NCBI GenBank assembly: GCA_003342895.1 | Contig: PTFA01000369.1 | Coordinates: 664,914 to 728,913 of the forward strand | DNA: 64,000 bases | Origin: Casuarius casuarius | Taxonomy: Eukaryota > Chordata > Aves > Casuariiformes > Casuariidae | Reading direction: 5' to 3' | Part shown: positions 14,447-26,153 of the stretch, in pieces | How the letters are laid out: the number at the start of each line of letters is the position of its first letter | How positions within the stretch are numbered: the stretch's first letter is position 1 | Translations under genes and position numbers: made by a program | The notes under the pieces: generated by a model | What the model was told of the DNA's origin: nothing | Database searches by the model: none | The model's input: only the letters and a program-made list of their open reading frames with translations

Positions 14447-16440
14447 TAAATGAGTATTTTGTTCAGCTCATGTAAGTACCTTGAGGGAGAGAGCTCAGTT
14501 GTTGTTTTTCATTCTATATCATGCCCTTTGACTTTCTTCCCCATATACTAAATTAATATAGGTTGCCATCATACCTGTGTGCAGGTTTTAGAGTTGCTTG
14601 CTGGTTGCTTAACAGTTAATTCAGTGAAGTCGGTAAGTATGATTCACTGGCATTCTGGGTTTAGATCTGAAAATATTCTATGCCGATTTTTGTAAAATGC
14701 ATGGTTTACTGGCTCCCTTAGACATAAACGTGTAGCTGCTCAAAACCTTTGCAGCACAGTAGGTGGCATTCTTCTAATACAGCTAACCCACTTGAGATTT
14801 TTGGGGATAGGGTTGATGTTAGATGTATATGTATATCCAAGGGAAGAGATTATGGGGTGTTGGTACCTACTTATGGCAGAGTACCATCTTTGGGGAGAGC
14901 AGCATTAAGCTTTGCCTGGACTCTGGGAAGCCAGCTCCAGCCAGAAGCTGCCTCTGGATTTGGCTCATTATGCCAAAAACATCTCTGCTGTTAAATCCTG
15001 GGTACTTTCAAGTACTAGGTGTACCTCTTGACCTAAGGCTATTCCTGTGTCAAACTATAGCAGAATTTCGGCTTATTGAAGGAGAAAGGCCAATGAATCA
15101 ACCTGGTATGACCCCCAACTGTCACCCTTTTCAAGTAATACTGAAAACACATGAAAAAATTTGAAATAACTTTAACGATTCAGTTGTATCTGTGCCAACA
15201 CAGGAATGTTATGATAGTTTAGCCCAATCAGAAGTAAGCAGAAAATGTAGCTTCAGATTTGGGTCAAAAATGTATTAATTCATTCTGTTACAACAATGAC
15301 TCGTCTTAATTTCTATATTGTCAGAATCTACTGATGTTAGGATCAAATGTAAAGGCTCTGATGAAATGAAGTTTCAGGACTTTTGAAGTTTTGTTCCACT
15401 GTGAGGGAAGGGTGTGTGGCGGGTGTTTTTTTTTGTTTTGTTTTGTTCTGTTTAATGTCATTTCTTGCAACTGGCATGTAATAATACTGTTTAATATTGT
15501 TTAAAAAGTCATACAGTCAGTACAGTTTGTGCTAATCCATCTGTGTACTGAATAATGCATTTATTTTATAATCGTTATGACTGTCTATTTAAGCTGTGCT
15601 TAGTTTCATAGTACCTAATTTAAGGAGTTTAAATGTCTTAGCAGTTTTTATTTATCTATAAACAGTAATTCATTCAATCCCTTGCATACTTCAGCACAGG
15701 CCCTGACATTTTTAAAAGACGTTTCCCTCCTTGCCCTTTCTTTGGATGAGCAATTTCCTACTCCTATTTACACTGCAAACAGTTATAAGCAGATAATCTC
15801 TTTTATGCTATTATGATTCAGATTATGGTCAGAGTAAAACCCTGTAAACTATTTATCTGATAGCTTACAGTAACAGAGTGGCTGAACTGTAAGGTGAACT
15901 GGTGAGAATGCACTGGTTCGTACGATCTTGTTGAGGCTTAGCCACTGAAACATCTTCTGCTTATGGTTTTCCTGAGAGTTGTTTTTCTGCTGTGAATCTG
16001 CTACAGTGATGACATTGCTGTTGGCTGTTCATGGTGTGAGAGTCATATAAGCAGAGGACGTTGCCGTGTTCCCCAGGTGTATGACTGCACCGTACAAATA
16101 GCAGAAGGTAACAGGAAAAAATGTCAGTGCCTCCATGACGAGTTCCACTGTGAACCTCCCCACAAACAGTCACGCGTACCATACGCTGAATGGTGACTAT
16201 AAAGGAAACAGTATCTTGCTCATGAACCTTTGCAAAGAAGACTTGTACAAATAAAAATGAAAAACCAATTCTCTTAAAAACACTTTCCAAAGATGCCTCT
16301 TGTTTGCAGCAATTTAAAGCCATTCAGCAGCTCTCTAGCGGTAGCTGGGGATGATCCGTACACAGTAAGGATACATCCATCCAAGCAAATGCCATATTTC
16401 TTGGTTGGAGCTGCAGGAAAATGATCAGAGAGATGGATTT

Positions 16441-16565
16441 GAAGCCCGTTACCCGGTACGTGACGTCTCTGAGCGGGTGCACGGGGGGAAGGCGCCCGCT
16501 GAGCTGGGGCGGCAGGGCTGCTGGCAGCCGTCCCCCCTCTTGGCAGGCTGCCAGGAGACACTCAC
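16441..16565. other. CpG-rich patch, possible regulatory element
   Basis: About ten CpG dinucleotides fall within roughly 110 bases, while the flanking kilobases are AT-rich and nearly CpG-free. A CRE-like half palindrome, TGACGTCT, is at 16,461-16,468. There is no TATA box or clear splice donor that would make a first exon. It could be a small regulatory element, an unrecognised exon, or simply a GC-rich remnant. Nothing in the sequence decides between these. Confidence 0.4.
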
Positions 16566-16925
16566 TCATTCAGGGGTGCTGAGGGGGCTACTCGCTTCAA
16601 TCTCCCTTCAGGAGAGAGGTCATTGAAGATTTAATTAGTCCTTCAAAGGAAAGAGTTGATAAAAAAATAAATATTAGAAACCGCCTGGTGGAGTCTAGGT
16701 TCCTAAGGTCATTTGAAATGTGCTAAACAAAATATTCAAAATGATTTTTCTCCACCAGGCAATATTTGAAAACTTCTGCTTTTTCATTTCTAAGATAGAC
16801 TGCAACTCTCCTTTCTTCCCTCTGACTTTGTCACAGTGAGCAGAAATGCCAGCCATCTCCTTCAAACACTTTCAAACACTTCTAAATTATTTTGGAGGTT
16901 TTTATTTTGTCCTTGCTTTTGTTAT

Positions 16926-16953
16926 GCCCCCCCCTTCTCCCCCCCCCTCCCCC
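16926..16953. repeat. C-rich tract
   Basis: Three runs of C are interrupted by TT(C)T and T within 28 bases, which leaves the plus strand almost free of purines. It is low-complexity sequence. Confidence 0.93.
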
Positions 16954-17800
16954 AATATATAAAGTTAAAGCTTTTCTAGATATTTCCTCTACTAGCTCCC
17001 AGAGTCAGCTATCCCTACTAAATCAATCCTTGCCTCCTCAGCTGCCTTGCTTGTAGCTAAGGGCAGAAGCAGAGAGAGGAGCTTGAGCTTTCTACTCCCC
17101 CTGCTACACCTACCACTTACCAGGTAAGGATTCAAAAGCATTTGGTGCCTGGGAAACAATTTAGCTCTTTGTTAGAAGAGCCCTTTATAGAAGTTTGACA
17201 CCTGTGTTAAAACTTCAGTCATGTGCATATGGATTGATTTACCATTGCTTTCTCCAGGTTGCTGTTTGTGTAGTGTGTCCCTCACCTTTTTTGGGGCACA
17301 CAGTGAGGAGGACTAACAAACTGCAGTTGTTTCATAGGCAAACATTTCTTTGTCTTGTGAGAAGTTTTGTCTCCTGCTTATTAGGTACTCTAGTTGATAA
17401 ACTCCCTGTGTGGGAAATAATGTTTATACCTTTCTATAGGGCTCCATTAGCCATACCAAAAAAATTGAATTATTTTTGAGTAACTACTCAGTCTTAAAAT
17501 AAAATCTTAAAAATGAAGAGCTTTCCTTCTTATGAAAATCAAGTCAGTGATTTGCAACAGGTTTTTGTGAATTTTTGCTTACTGCTCTGAAAGATTCCCA
17601 TCTCCCTTTCCCCTTATCACTTTGTATGTCAGATATCATAAACTGTGTTTTAAGATTAACTTCAAGAATATATTCCATAAACTTTACCTAGATCAACACT
17701 ATGTGCTTTAGTAAGTGTCAAGCCCTTAACCCTTTTTGTCAATGAACTCCTTAGGGCTCTTTGCTGTATTACACTCTAAGCTAGACTATGTGAATAAATG

Positions 17801-17861
17801 GTTTGTTTGTTTTTTGTTTGTTTTTTTTTGTTTGTTTGTTTGTTTTTCTCTCTCTCTCTCT
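17801..17861. repeat. (GTTT)n(CT)n microsatellite
   Basis: An interrupted GTTT array to about 17,846 is followed directly by seven to eight CT units. The apparent Leu/Phe/Cys-rich open frame here is a by-product of the repeat. Confidence 0.93.
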
Positions 17862-20598
17862 TAAAGCCACTGTACATTCTGCTCCACTGGAATGCTCTTG
17901 ATTTGATGACGCTCAATTTATATTTCCTTTTATACTGTTCTGTGTTTCCAAGTGAGAGGAAATTGATAAGTAGAACTGTCTTAGCCTGATTTATGGCCTT
18001 TAAATAAAGCTAAAGGAAAATGGAGAAAAATACTCTTTAAATAAAGGTCAGTCTTAGTTTGCCTCTTTTCATGAAGTTTCCCTTTGTAGCTTGTGCTCCT
18101 TTCCATTTTCATAAAAGAAGTTGTGGCTATTTTTGAGGTTTGGCCAAAAGTAATTTTTTTAAGCACAATATAAAGAGAAGTTTCCAGCTCTGTTTTTTTT
18201 GTAAATAAGTGCCCAATTATATTAAAGAAACTCACAAAATTAAGAGTTCTACACCTCCCTTGCTTACCAGGTGCTTTTTCCATTGCAGTTGTCATCTCTG
18301 TTGGCAAAATAAGGAGGTGGTTTAATGATTCTCCAGTTGAGAGAGAGAGAGACTAGTTATTCAGTTCTCAGCCGGCACTTATTTGGGGGGCTGGCAGTTA
18401 CTCTTGGTCTTTTTCAAACATTTGGTGATATCACCTTGTGATACTTGGATTGCCATCATATATATTGTCAAATCTTATTGTTGTGTCTTTTTTCTTGCAT
18501 GTTTTAGAACCACAAAACTTCATGAGGCTTTTCTCATCCAGGCTACCTTCTCCAGTTTCAACCACTTTTTTGGGGGAGGTTGGTCAACATATTATAGAAA
18601 CATCTCATTGTCTACCCCTGGCATGCAGTGATGGGGTAACAAATTCTAACGACAGCCTTCAGGAAGCCATGGGATCTGCTGACCAAATTGTGGCATGCAT
18701 TGCAGACTCCCTTTACCAGAAGGGTCAGGAGTTATCCTGGGAGAGGATGGGCAAGGGCTGCTTGGGACTCTTCAGCCAGTCTGCTGCTATGTGGTTTAAA
18801 TGACACCAGAAGTAGCCAGAGAGCTTATTAGGACTATATGGACCAGCAGTTTAAATTCCTTGTCTCCTCATGACCACAGGTAGTGTGGGGAAGCAATGGA
18901 AATGTAGATAGTATGTGTTTTTTCTTGTTCTTGTGTGCATCAGCTACATGTGGCATGCTTGGAACAGAGGGATACGGCACTGAGGTCACTGGAGTTATGT
19001 GAGGATGAAAAAGGAGCTAGAAAAGAGCTGCTATTTGCAGTCTGATGCTGCTGGTGAGAAGCTCCGTATGGGCAGCAATCTCTGATCTTGTTTGCTTGAG
19101 CAGTCCAGACAGAGCAATTATCCTTTCCTGGGAACCTCTGGGTGCACTCCTGCTGCTCCCTGCAGACCAAGGGTTATGTCTGTATGTTCTGCTTTCCCAT
19201 TAAAAGGGTTTCTCCCACGTAAAAGGATTATGCTGCTTTTCTAAGTCACCAGCTTGCAAATTTGCCCCTCTTCTTTGAGACACTGTGTCAAAGATGTTTG
19301 GAGAGCCAGTGCATTCTTCTTTTGTATGTTGCACTCCTTTAACAGTAGGTTGCTATCAAAAGGCGTGTGTTCTTGCATGGGGTGATTTTTGAGCTCAAGA
19401 CTTCAAAACCATTTGAAATTTCTCGGCACTGTCTTTCTGCAACTGCCCGCTTTCGAATGGGGCAAGCAGGAATGAACATGTAGCTATCCAGTTAGCAAAG
19501 GCCTTGTTACTATCTATTATTTTCCATCCTTTAGATACTGTTTGTACCTGTGTCTAGCAGTACCATTTCCAGCTTAGCTGAAGTTCTTTGTTTTGACAGT
19601 AATATTTATTTCTGCTTTATTTCACGTTTTTATACCACAATCCCAGTGGGACAAAATACGCCTGTCAGGCTTTTTGGCAGAAGGTGCCTGTGAATGAAGC
19701 AGTTGGCATAAAGTGTTCATATGTCAAACAAATGTCATTTTTCCCTTTTCAGAGCCAAGTATGTCACCTGAGATGTGTCTGATTGCTCTGAAGTCAGGTT
19801 TTACACCCTTTGGCAGAGTATCTATGATGAAACTCTTGTTTTCATGAGCTACGGCAACTGTGTTATATAGTACCATATGTGCCAGTTGATAGAGAATAAA
19901 CACTTTGCTAGGAGTTACAGAGATAACAAAATGTTGCTCCAAGTGATGGGAAGTTAAATATGCCCAGAAGAGTCAGTTTGGATAAATAGTATATTTCCAT
20001 TTCAGTAAGATTCATAATTTTTCTGCTTTTATGTTCCCTGTGNGGGTCAGGGCCTTGCTCATGTCCTGCAGAAAGGAAAAGTAGTTTATGGCTTCTTGTG
20101 GTCCATTTAAAACTGACCCTGTAGCTGAATCATTTCTGGTTTCCGGGACTATCTTACTAACTAATGAAGCTGTGTGAAAACTAATGAAGCTAATGAAGTC
20201 CCTGAGCTTTTAAGGGTATATTTAAATTATGATATATCCTAGCTATATTTTCACATTTTAGTCTGTAACAAAGAAAATATCTTGGGTGTCATTAAAGAAA
20301 ATTTCTCATGCATTAATGTGATTCCATACTAGGGAACTGGAGGAAAAAAACAAATGAATAACAATAAGAGTTGGTAAGTTGATATTGGTAGGATAAATAA
20401 ATAAAATAAGAGGTACTATGACCTTTGGAGCAGGTAGGGCCCAGTGTGAGATTTCAACTGTGTGTATCACATATTTAGACAAAGGCAGTGCAGTGGCATG
20501 TCTTACATGCCAGGTTCTTGGCAAGCGTAAAAGCTGCAAAAACATTTCCTAGTAAATCTAAAGTAATAGTCATACTTTGTCAAAACATTGGTCAAGAC

Positions 20599-20620
20599 TT
20601 TTATTTATTTATTTATTTTT
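20599..20620. repeat. (TTTA)n microsatellite
   Basis: About five TTTA units were read directly. A similar (TTTA)n run lies at about 32,378-32,398, inside a CR1-like fragment. Confidence 0.9.
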
Positions 20621-22538
20621 AATCTTCCCTTCAATATACTTTGCATAGTTATTTTTGACATGAGCCTACACTACTGTGTAGAAGCTCTTCAAAAATACTT
20701 AAAATTATATTTTTTCTCTTAGCAATATTTTTCACACTGACATTTTTGTTTTCTGCTGATATGTCCTTCAACTTCTATTTATCACCTTATCATTTGGGTT
20801 TTTTACTTTAGTCTTTGTTGATCTAGGGAAACAAGTCTTTGTAGAAAACTGAAATTTGAATATATAAAGTTCTAAACTGGATCAAGACCAAAATACTTCA
20901 AAATCCCTTGTGATGACAAAAGAGATCCCACACCAACAAAACCAGTAGATCAACACGAGCTATGTGTTTCAATTGCATTTGGGCAATATTGTTTAGTTGG
21001 AAAGAAGATCTAGAACTAAGTGGGGTTTAGGATTTCTAGGTTGGTTAGTTTGGTTTGGTTTTGGTTCACCAAACACCAAAATATTAACAGTGTCTGCAGC
21101 ACCCTTCATTTATTTGGTTTGGTTTGCACAGATGTTCTTAGTCTACTTTGTTCAATTAAATCCCGAGATGTGAAAAATGTCCCAAGATTATCACTTATTG
21201 CTATTATCTGTAATTTCTGTTCAATAAAGAAATGCTTTCTTCCCTCGTTTCAGCTAATGATTCATGATATCAAATTAAGTGCAATTTAGAGGATTAAGAT
21301 GCTATTGAAAATTGGAAAAAGATTAGATAACCGTGGTGAAAATACTCAGCAAACTTAGAATCGTCATGTATTCCTGCAATCTTAATGGACAATTTCTAAA
21401 TTAATCTATTCATGCAGAGTAAGCAGAGGTCTTTGCTCTAAAGGTACAGTTAAATACATTTAAACGAATGTTTCTAGGGGCCCAGAAATTGTTGATTGCC
21501 AGCTTTCTATATTCATATAGAAATGTTGAAACAATAGGAAACGTAGCTGCTTTTTCTCAGGACAGTACAGATGGATGTCCTTTGTTAGAAATTAACGCTG
21601 CGATGTTATGCAATGCATTTCTTTCTTAATCTCTACAGAATACATTGTCATTTCAGGATCTGAAGGCAAATTAATAGCATAAGCCCTGAGCTTTGGTCAA
21701 GCTAACATACTCTGAATAGCTAGAGCTGTCATAGCTAAACTGTTCCCTTTACATGCATTGGGTTTGCTGCAACTACTGTCTACTACCACATTGCTCTGGG
21801 TTGGGTGGTGAAGATACTTTATTTGTTTCCTTTCCTTGCTTAACCCTTTTTCTCAGAGAACTTTTCAACCTGTTTTTTGATTTCTAGCACCTGCTTTATT
21901 CATCAGATGTTTGGTTTTTTTCCTTCACTTTTTTTCCTGTCTGACTCCAAAGGAAATGACAAACCAGAAACAGTTGAGTGGTCAAGTGTATCTAAAATAA
22001 AGCAAGCTGATGTATACAGCATGGTTCCGTGGAGCATTTCATCCTGAGTAAGAAAAAAGTCCTTTCTCTGCCACTCAGCTTTTTAAGCATTGCAAAAGAG
22101 ATATTTCATCTTAATTTACACAGCAGTGAAATGAGAGCAATGCTACATGCCTTCTTTTGAGCACCTTGAAATCTGAAGTCTTATATCAAACCTTTTGCAA
22201 TAGGTGTACATTTTTCTAAGTGTGGGAGGGGAATTGAGTATTAGGTCTGCTTATGTGTGTTTGGCATAAATTAGAAAGAACAGCTAACCAGATGTGGTGG
22301 TTTGTGTGTGGTTGTGTGTGTGGTTGGTTGTTTTTTTTGTTTTTGTTTTTGGAACTGCTTGCCTATGGAATATGTCCTTGTCTTTGATCTATAGTAGTTT
22401 AAGTGTGTAGACTTTTTCATCTTTCTCCCCAAAACAATTTTAAAACACATGAGATGACTGTGGAGGCTCCAGAGAGTTCAGAACCTGTGCATTCTCCTGC
22501 AGCAGTGTTGTTATTTATGATCTGTTTTTATTGTCAAG

Positions 22539-22688
22539 AGGGAAATCCCATGGGAGACGCGTGCTCTAGAGGGCAGAACTGCAGAAAAGTGCTGCGACTC
22601 GTGCATCTTCTGCATGCACCCGTCCTGCTGGCACTGCAGGCATTTCATGTGCTTCTGCCCCATCCCCCCTTCATCCCCCATCTCACAG
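22539..22688 (+). other. Exon-like 50-codon Cys-rich open frame (speculative)
   Basis: A 150-base segment, exactly 50 codons in phase 0, follows a T-rich tract ending in AG (22,537-22,538) and precedes GT (22,689-22,690). It is open throughout, and an in-frame TGA lies upstream of the AG. Residues 18-40 contain eight cysteines, starting CCDSCIFC and ending MCFC, followed by a Pro/Ser tail. I do not recognise the family. The splice signals are weak (AAG acceptor, CAG|GTGTCA donor) and there are no neighbouring exons to support it, so chance is the default explanation. An overlapping frame on the same strand (22,403-22,699) has no features. Confidence 0.15.
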
Positions 22689-24813
22689 GTGTCAGGTAGT
22701 ACGATGCAGACACATCCGAGTGACTCTTTGTGAAGCCAGTGTGTGTCTGGCTGGGCTTACTAGGCATCTGTTCTGCTGGATCCAAGCTGGTTTGTGCCAA
22801 GCCACCTGTGGTCTTGCACTGCCCAACCTAGTAGTCCTGTTAAAATGAATATGATGGAAATCTAAAGTAGTCTCAGGTTGCTGGTATGCATCCAGCAGGG
22901 CTTATTGGTTGAACTGTTTTTAGGATTGGAGTAAGTACTCAAGCTGATAAATCCAGCGGGATCGGAGCACCTAAGGCTGTTTTGTTTAACCATAAGGGCT
23001 GCAGGCAAAGAAGCTGCTCTGAGCGGCCATCACCTGCAGCTGTTTTAAGCTGCCGCAACAGTAATTGTGACACTGAGGGTGCCAACATGGGCTTTATTTT
23101 TTTTCTATTGACCAGATGTTTGGCTTGCAGGGGGAAATGCAAGTGAGCAACAGATAAGCTTTTGGGCCTGGAGCCTTTCTTCTCCTCCTTCCTTGCTTAA
23201 AAAAAAGAATCATGTCTTGCAAGAAATCAAAGGTAGATACAACTTAAGAAAAAATTATTATGCTGATAACAGGAGTATTCATTACCTTTTGGAGTAGATA
23301 GGTTTTGCAGTCCATTGCTGTTTTCTTGCTGATCTCTGTTTTTTTGAGTATGTGATTCTACTATCTAGCAGAACTTGTAACTATCACCAAGAGTAGTAAG
23401 TGCTGGTTCCCAAATCCATTCATGTCAGTAGGAATCTTTGTGCTGATTATAGTAGACCATGAGTCAGAAGCAACTTGGATGCGTTGACTTTTAACATCAT
23501 GCAATGGCCCTTCTCATAAACCACTTCAAAAGGAAATATAGAAAACTGAAGCCTGAAGAGTCAAAGAATGAGAAACAAAGCAAGTCTCTGGTATTACCTT
23601 GTTAACTGACAAGATGGCACTTGAAGAATACTTCCTTGTAGATTCACAGTGAAAAGAAAGTGAAGATACTGGACTCAAAGTTGTAGCACTCCAAGATAAT
23701 GTGGACTATGATTCATATGTATTGTTATGAAAGTGATAGAATAAAATAAAGGAACTGAATGTTCTCATTTCAATTCCCTTGTTAGATGAATGGGCAAATG
23801 GTTGTGTGAGTAAAGGACGGTATTAGAAGAGAAATGCAATAAAACATCAGATCTCTCTTTAGCTGAGCCTATCTTTTTATCTTCAGGTAGTTACAAAAAA
23901 AAAAAAAAGTGAGGTCATGCTTTACAAGTGTTTTCTTTTCTTTTCTTTTTTTCCCCTTCCTTTATTCTAAAGGAGGTATTGACAGGTACAAAGACTAGAA
24001 AAGTTTTTCAATTTTCAATTCTTTTTCTTCTATCTTAGTGGTTATTAGGAGGTATTCATTTTATGAAGGATTTCTTCTTTCTTATATGATAGTACCAGGC
24101 TTTGGAATTTATAGTGCCCTGGCACAATTCATTTCACAGATCTACATGAGTAGGCATTTAAGACCTTAATAAAAAGAATAAGTCCTGTCCTTGCCTGAGT
24201 AACTGGTGTTCTGTCTTAGCATTAATTGCACTTGGAGCAGCGAGAGGGCTTAGGAAGGACACATCTTTGAAGCTGCTCAAGGATGCTGACAAGAGTTAGA
24301 TATTTCTGGTCATCTGCAGGTGACGAATGAACTTTCCTCTTGGAAAACTGGCCCATTAGATGCCATGGAGCAGCTACCAGCAGATCCTATGCTTGCTTTT
24401 CTGGTGTTCATCAAATCTAGGCAGAGACGTCCTGTGGCTCCTGAGAGTTGTTGCTGCGGCTACGTCCAAGCTTCTGGCTGTGATTTGGGTCTGAAAAGTG
24501 TGAGCGAGTGCCCTGGCCTCCTGAATCAGGAGGGAGCTGTGGAGTGGATTGCTCAGATCTCTTCTCCTGAGGACTGCGGGATTTTCCTTGGTACCTAGCT
24601 ATTAAAGCAGCTACTTAAACCACCTAGCTTAAAAGAAAGTGGAGGGTCTGAATGTGAATGACAGTGTTTCAGACTGCTCCTTATCTGTGTGTGTCTGGCT
24701 GTGAGTACCAGGCGCTTCTTTCAAGGACACCGATCTCTGTGATCCCTGCTTTGTTGGCCATTAATCAAGGAATCATGACAAATACTCTGATATGTCTATT
24801 TGAACGCATATCT

Positions 24814-24835
24814 AAAAAAAAAAGGGGGGGGGGGG
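24814..24835. repeat. A10-G12 homopolymer pair
   Basis: Ten A are followed directly by twelve G. Lengths in such runs are prone to sequencing error. Confidence 0.9.
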
Positions 24836-26106
24836 TGGAAGCATGTAGAAAGCATGCTGGCTAGTTAGCCTTAGTAAAACTCTACTAACCTAAATGCTTG
24901 ATGTACATTTTTTAACTTTCTGATTTTTATAAAGATGAAATATAATAAACTCTGTGAAAGAAATTCCAGGATCATGATAATGCTTTTTTTCCATCAGGTA
25001 TATATTTCACTGAATATCTTCCAACCTATCAGTTATTCATCTTTGTAAAACCCTGGAGTTAAATGTGCAAACCTGTAGTTATTCACATATTTTTAAAAAT
25101 AGGATAAATACTTCTGAAAGGTTAAAGAAATATTTAATGTAATTATGCAGAGCAGTTTTGAGAGAACTTAGTTTAACAACTGTTTTTCTTAAGTTTTAGC
25201 AGTGGCAACACACTACTTACCACAAAAGATGTTTTATTCTGATAATTCCGTGCTTCTTGGATTATAAAAAAGAACAAAACTGTTTTTTTATGCAAGAACC
25301 ATGACGAATCTGCTCAAGAAAAATCTATAAAAACAACTTTCAAATTTCTTAGAGCAGTGGATATCTGTATGCCCACAGGACACTGTACGTGGACAAAAAA
25401 GCAGGGACTTTGAACAACTGCTACTAATGAATAGAAAGAGTAGGGTAGGGCTGCAAATGCTGATGCATGAATGATGCATGAAGAGGAATTCCATAAAATT
25501 CCTAAAGCAAAAACAAATGGATCTTCTGGACAGAAGTCTTTCAGCTGTAGCATATAAAGGTAGCTGGCAAATTTGGTTACAATGGAAAGTGATTCAGATA
25601 TGAGGGAGAGAAACTGAGGAACATTAGAATAGTTTCTCTTTAAATCTTAGCAAGAATTCTTAATGTTTCACATTAGATGCAATCTTAAAAATGCGTTGAA
25701 AATGCTAGAAAGGGCTTAATATTCCAGTTTATTTGGGTAAACACAAACTTTCACTTTTTTTGAAAGTGAATTCCACAGCAGCTGAGAGTCCCTAGTCTCC
25801 AGCAGTATTTACTTTCCATGAGTTTTGTCATTACTGCTAAGGATTACAACTGCTTTGGAAGTGCTTACATCTTAATCTGCCTCTTAAAGGTCTAAACTTG
25901 CTAAGAATTTTGAAGCTCCAGCTAGGAGCTTAGCATTCATTTGATACTCAGTATATAATGAGGGAAGGTATTCAGGTTAACTTCATTATGTTTTGTGTCA
26001 TTTGGGAGTCTCTTATTCTCAAGTGTGTTGCGGTAATTTGGCCAAGAAATCACAAATTGATTTTTTTTTTTTCGGTCGTTTCATTTCCTAGTGGAATAAA
26101 ATGTAA

Positions 26107-26109
<3 letters not shown>

Positions 26110-26141
<32 letters not shown>

Positions 26142-26153
26142 GTTGTTGTTGTT
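26110..26153. repeat. (TG)n(TTG)n microsatellite
   Basis: About fifteen TG units are followed by about four TTG units and then GTTT-rich sequence to about 26,180. The alternating Cys-Val open frame across it is an artefact of the repeat. Confidence 0.96.

Larger units (their letters stand above)
5233..16440. other. Noncoding host DNA
   Basis: No gene or mobile element is recognised. Open frames are short and overlap on opposite strands without domain signatures. Small landmarks are a (TTTG)n run near 6,330, a C-rich tract at 6,408-6,422, an 18-bp direct repeat near 7,715 and a (GTTTT)n run near 14,423. A short palindromic CpG cluster lies near 13,161. The function, if any, is unknown. Confidence 0.65.
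16566..22538. other. Noncoding host DNA
   Basis: No gene, RNA or known mobile element is recognised. There is a C-rich tract near 16,926, a (GTTT)n(CT)n tract near 17,801 and a (TTTA)n run near 20,599. One ambiguous base lies at 20,043. Open frames of up to about 120 codons (for example 18,438-18,803) have no domain and unconvincing composition. Confidence 0.65.

Noticed and set aside
14823..15164. 113-codon frame
   Set aside because: Its composition is unremarkable, it overlaps another open frame, and no domain is visible.
22560..22660. Agouti-like Cys domain
   Set aside because: CCDSC superficially recalls the agouti CCDPC motif, but the following Cys spacing does not fit and the basic flanks are absent.
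25747..25770. Short hairpin TTCACTTT / AAAGTGAA, possible interferon-type site
   Set aside because: An 8-bp inverted repeat in AT-rich DNA is expected by chance and there is no surrounding support.
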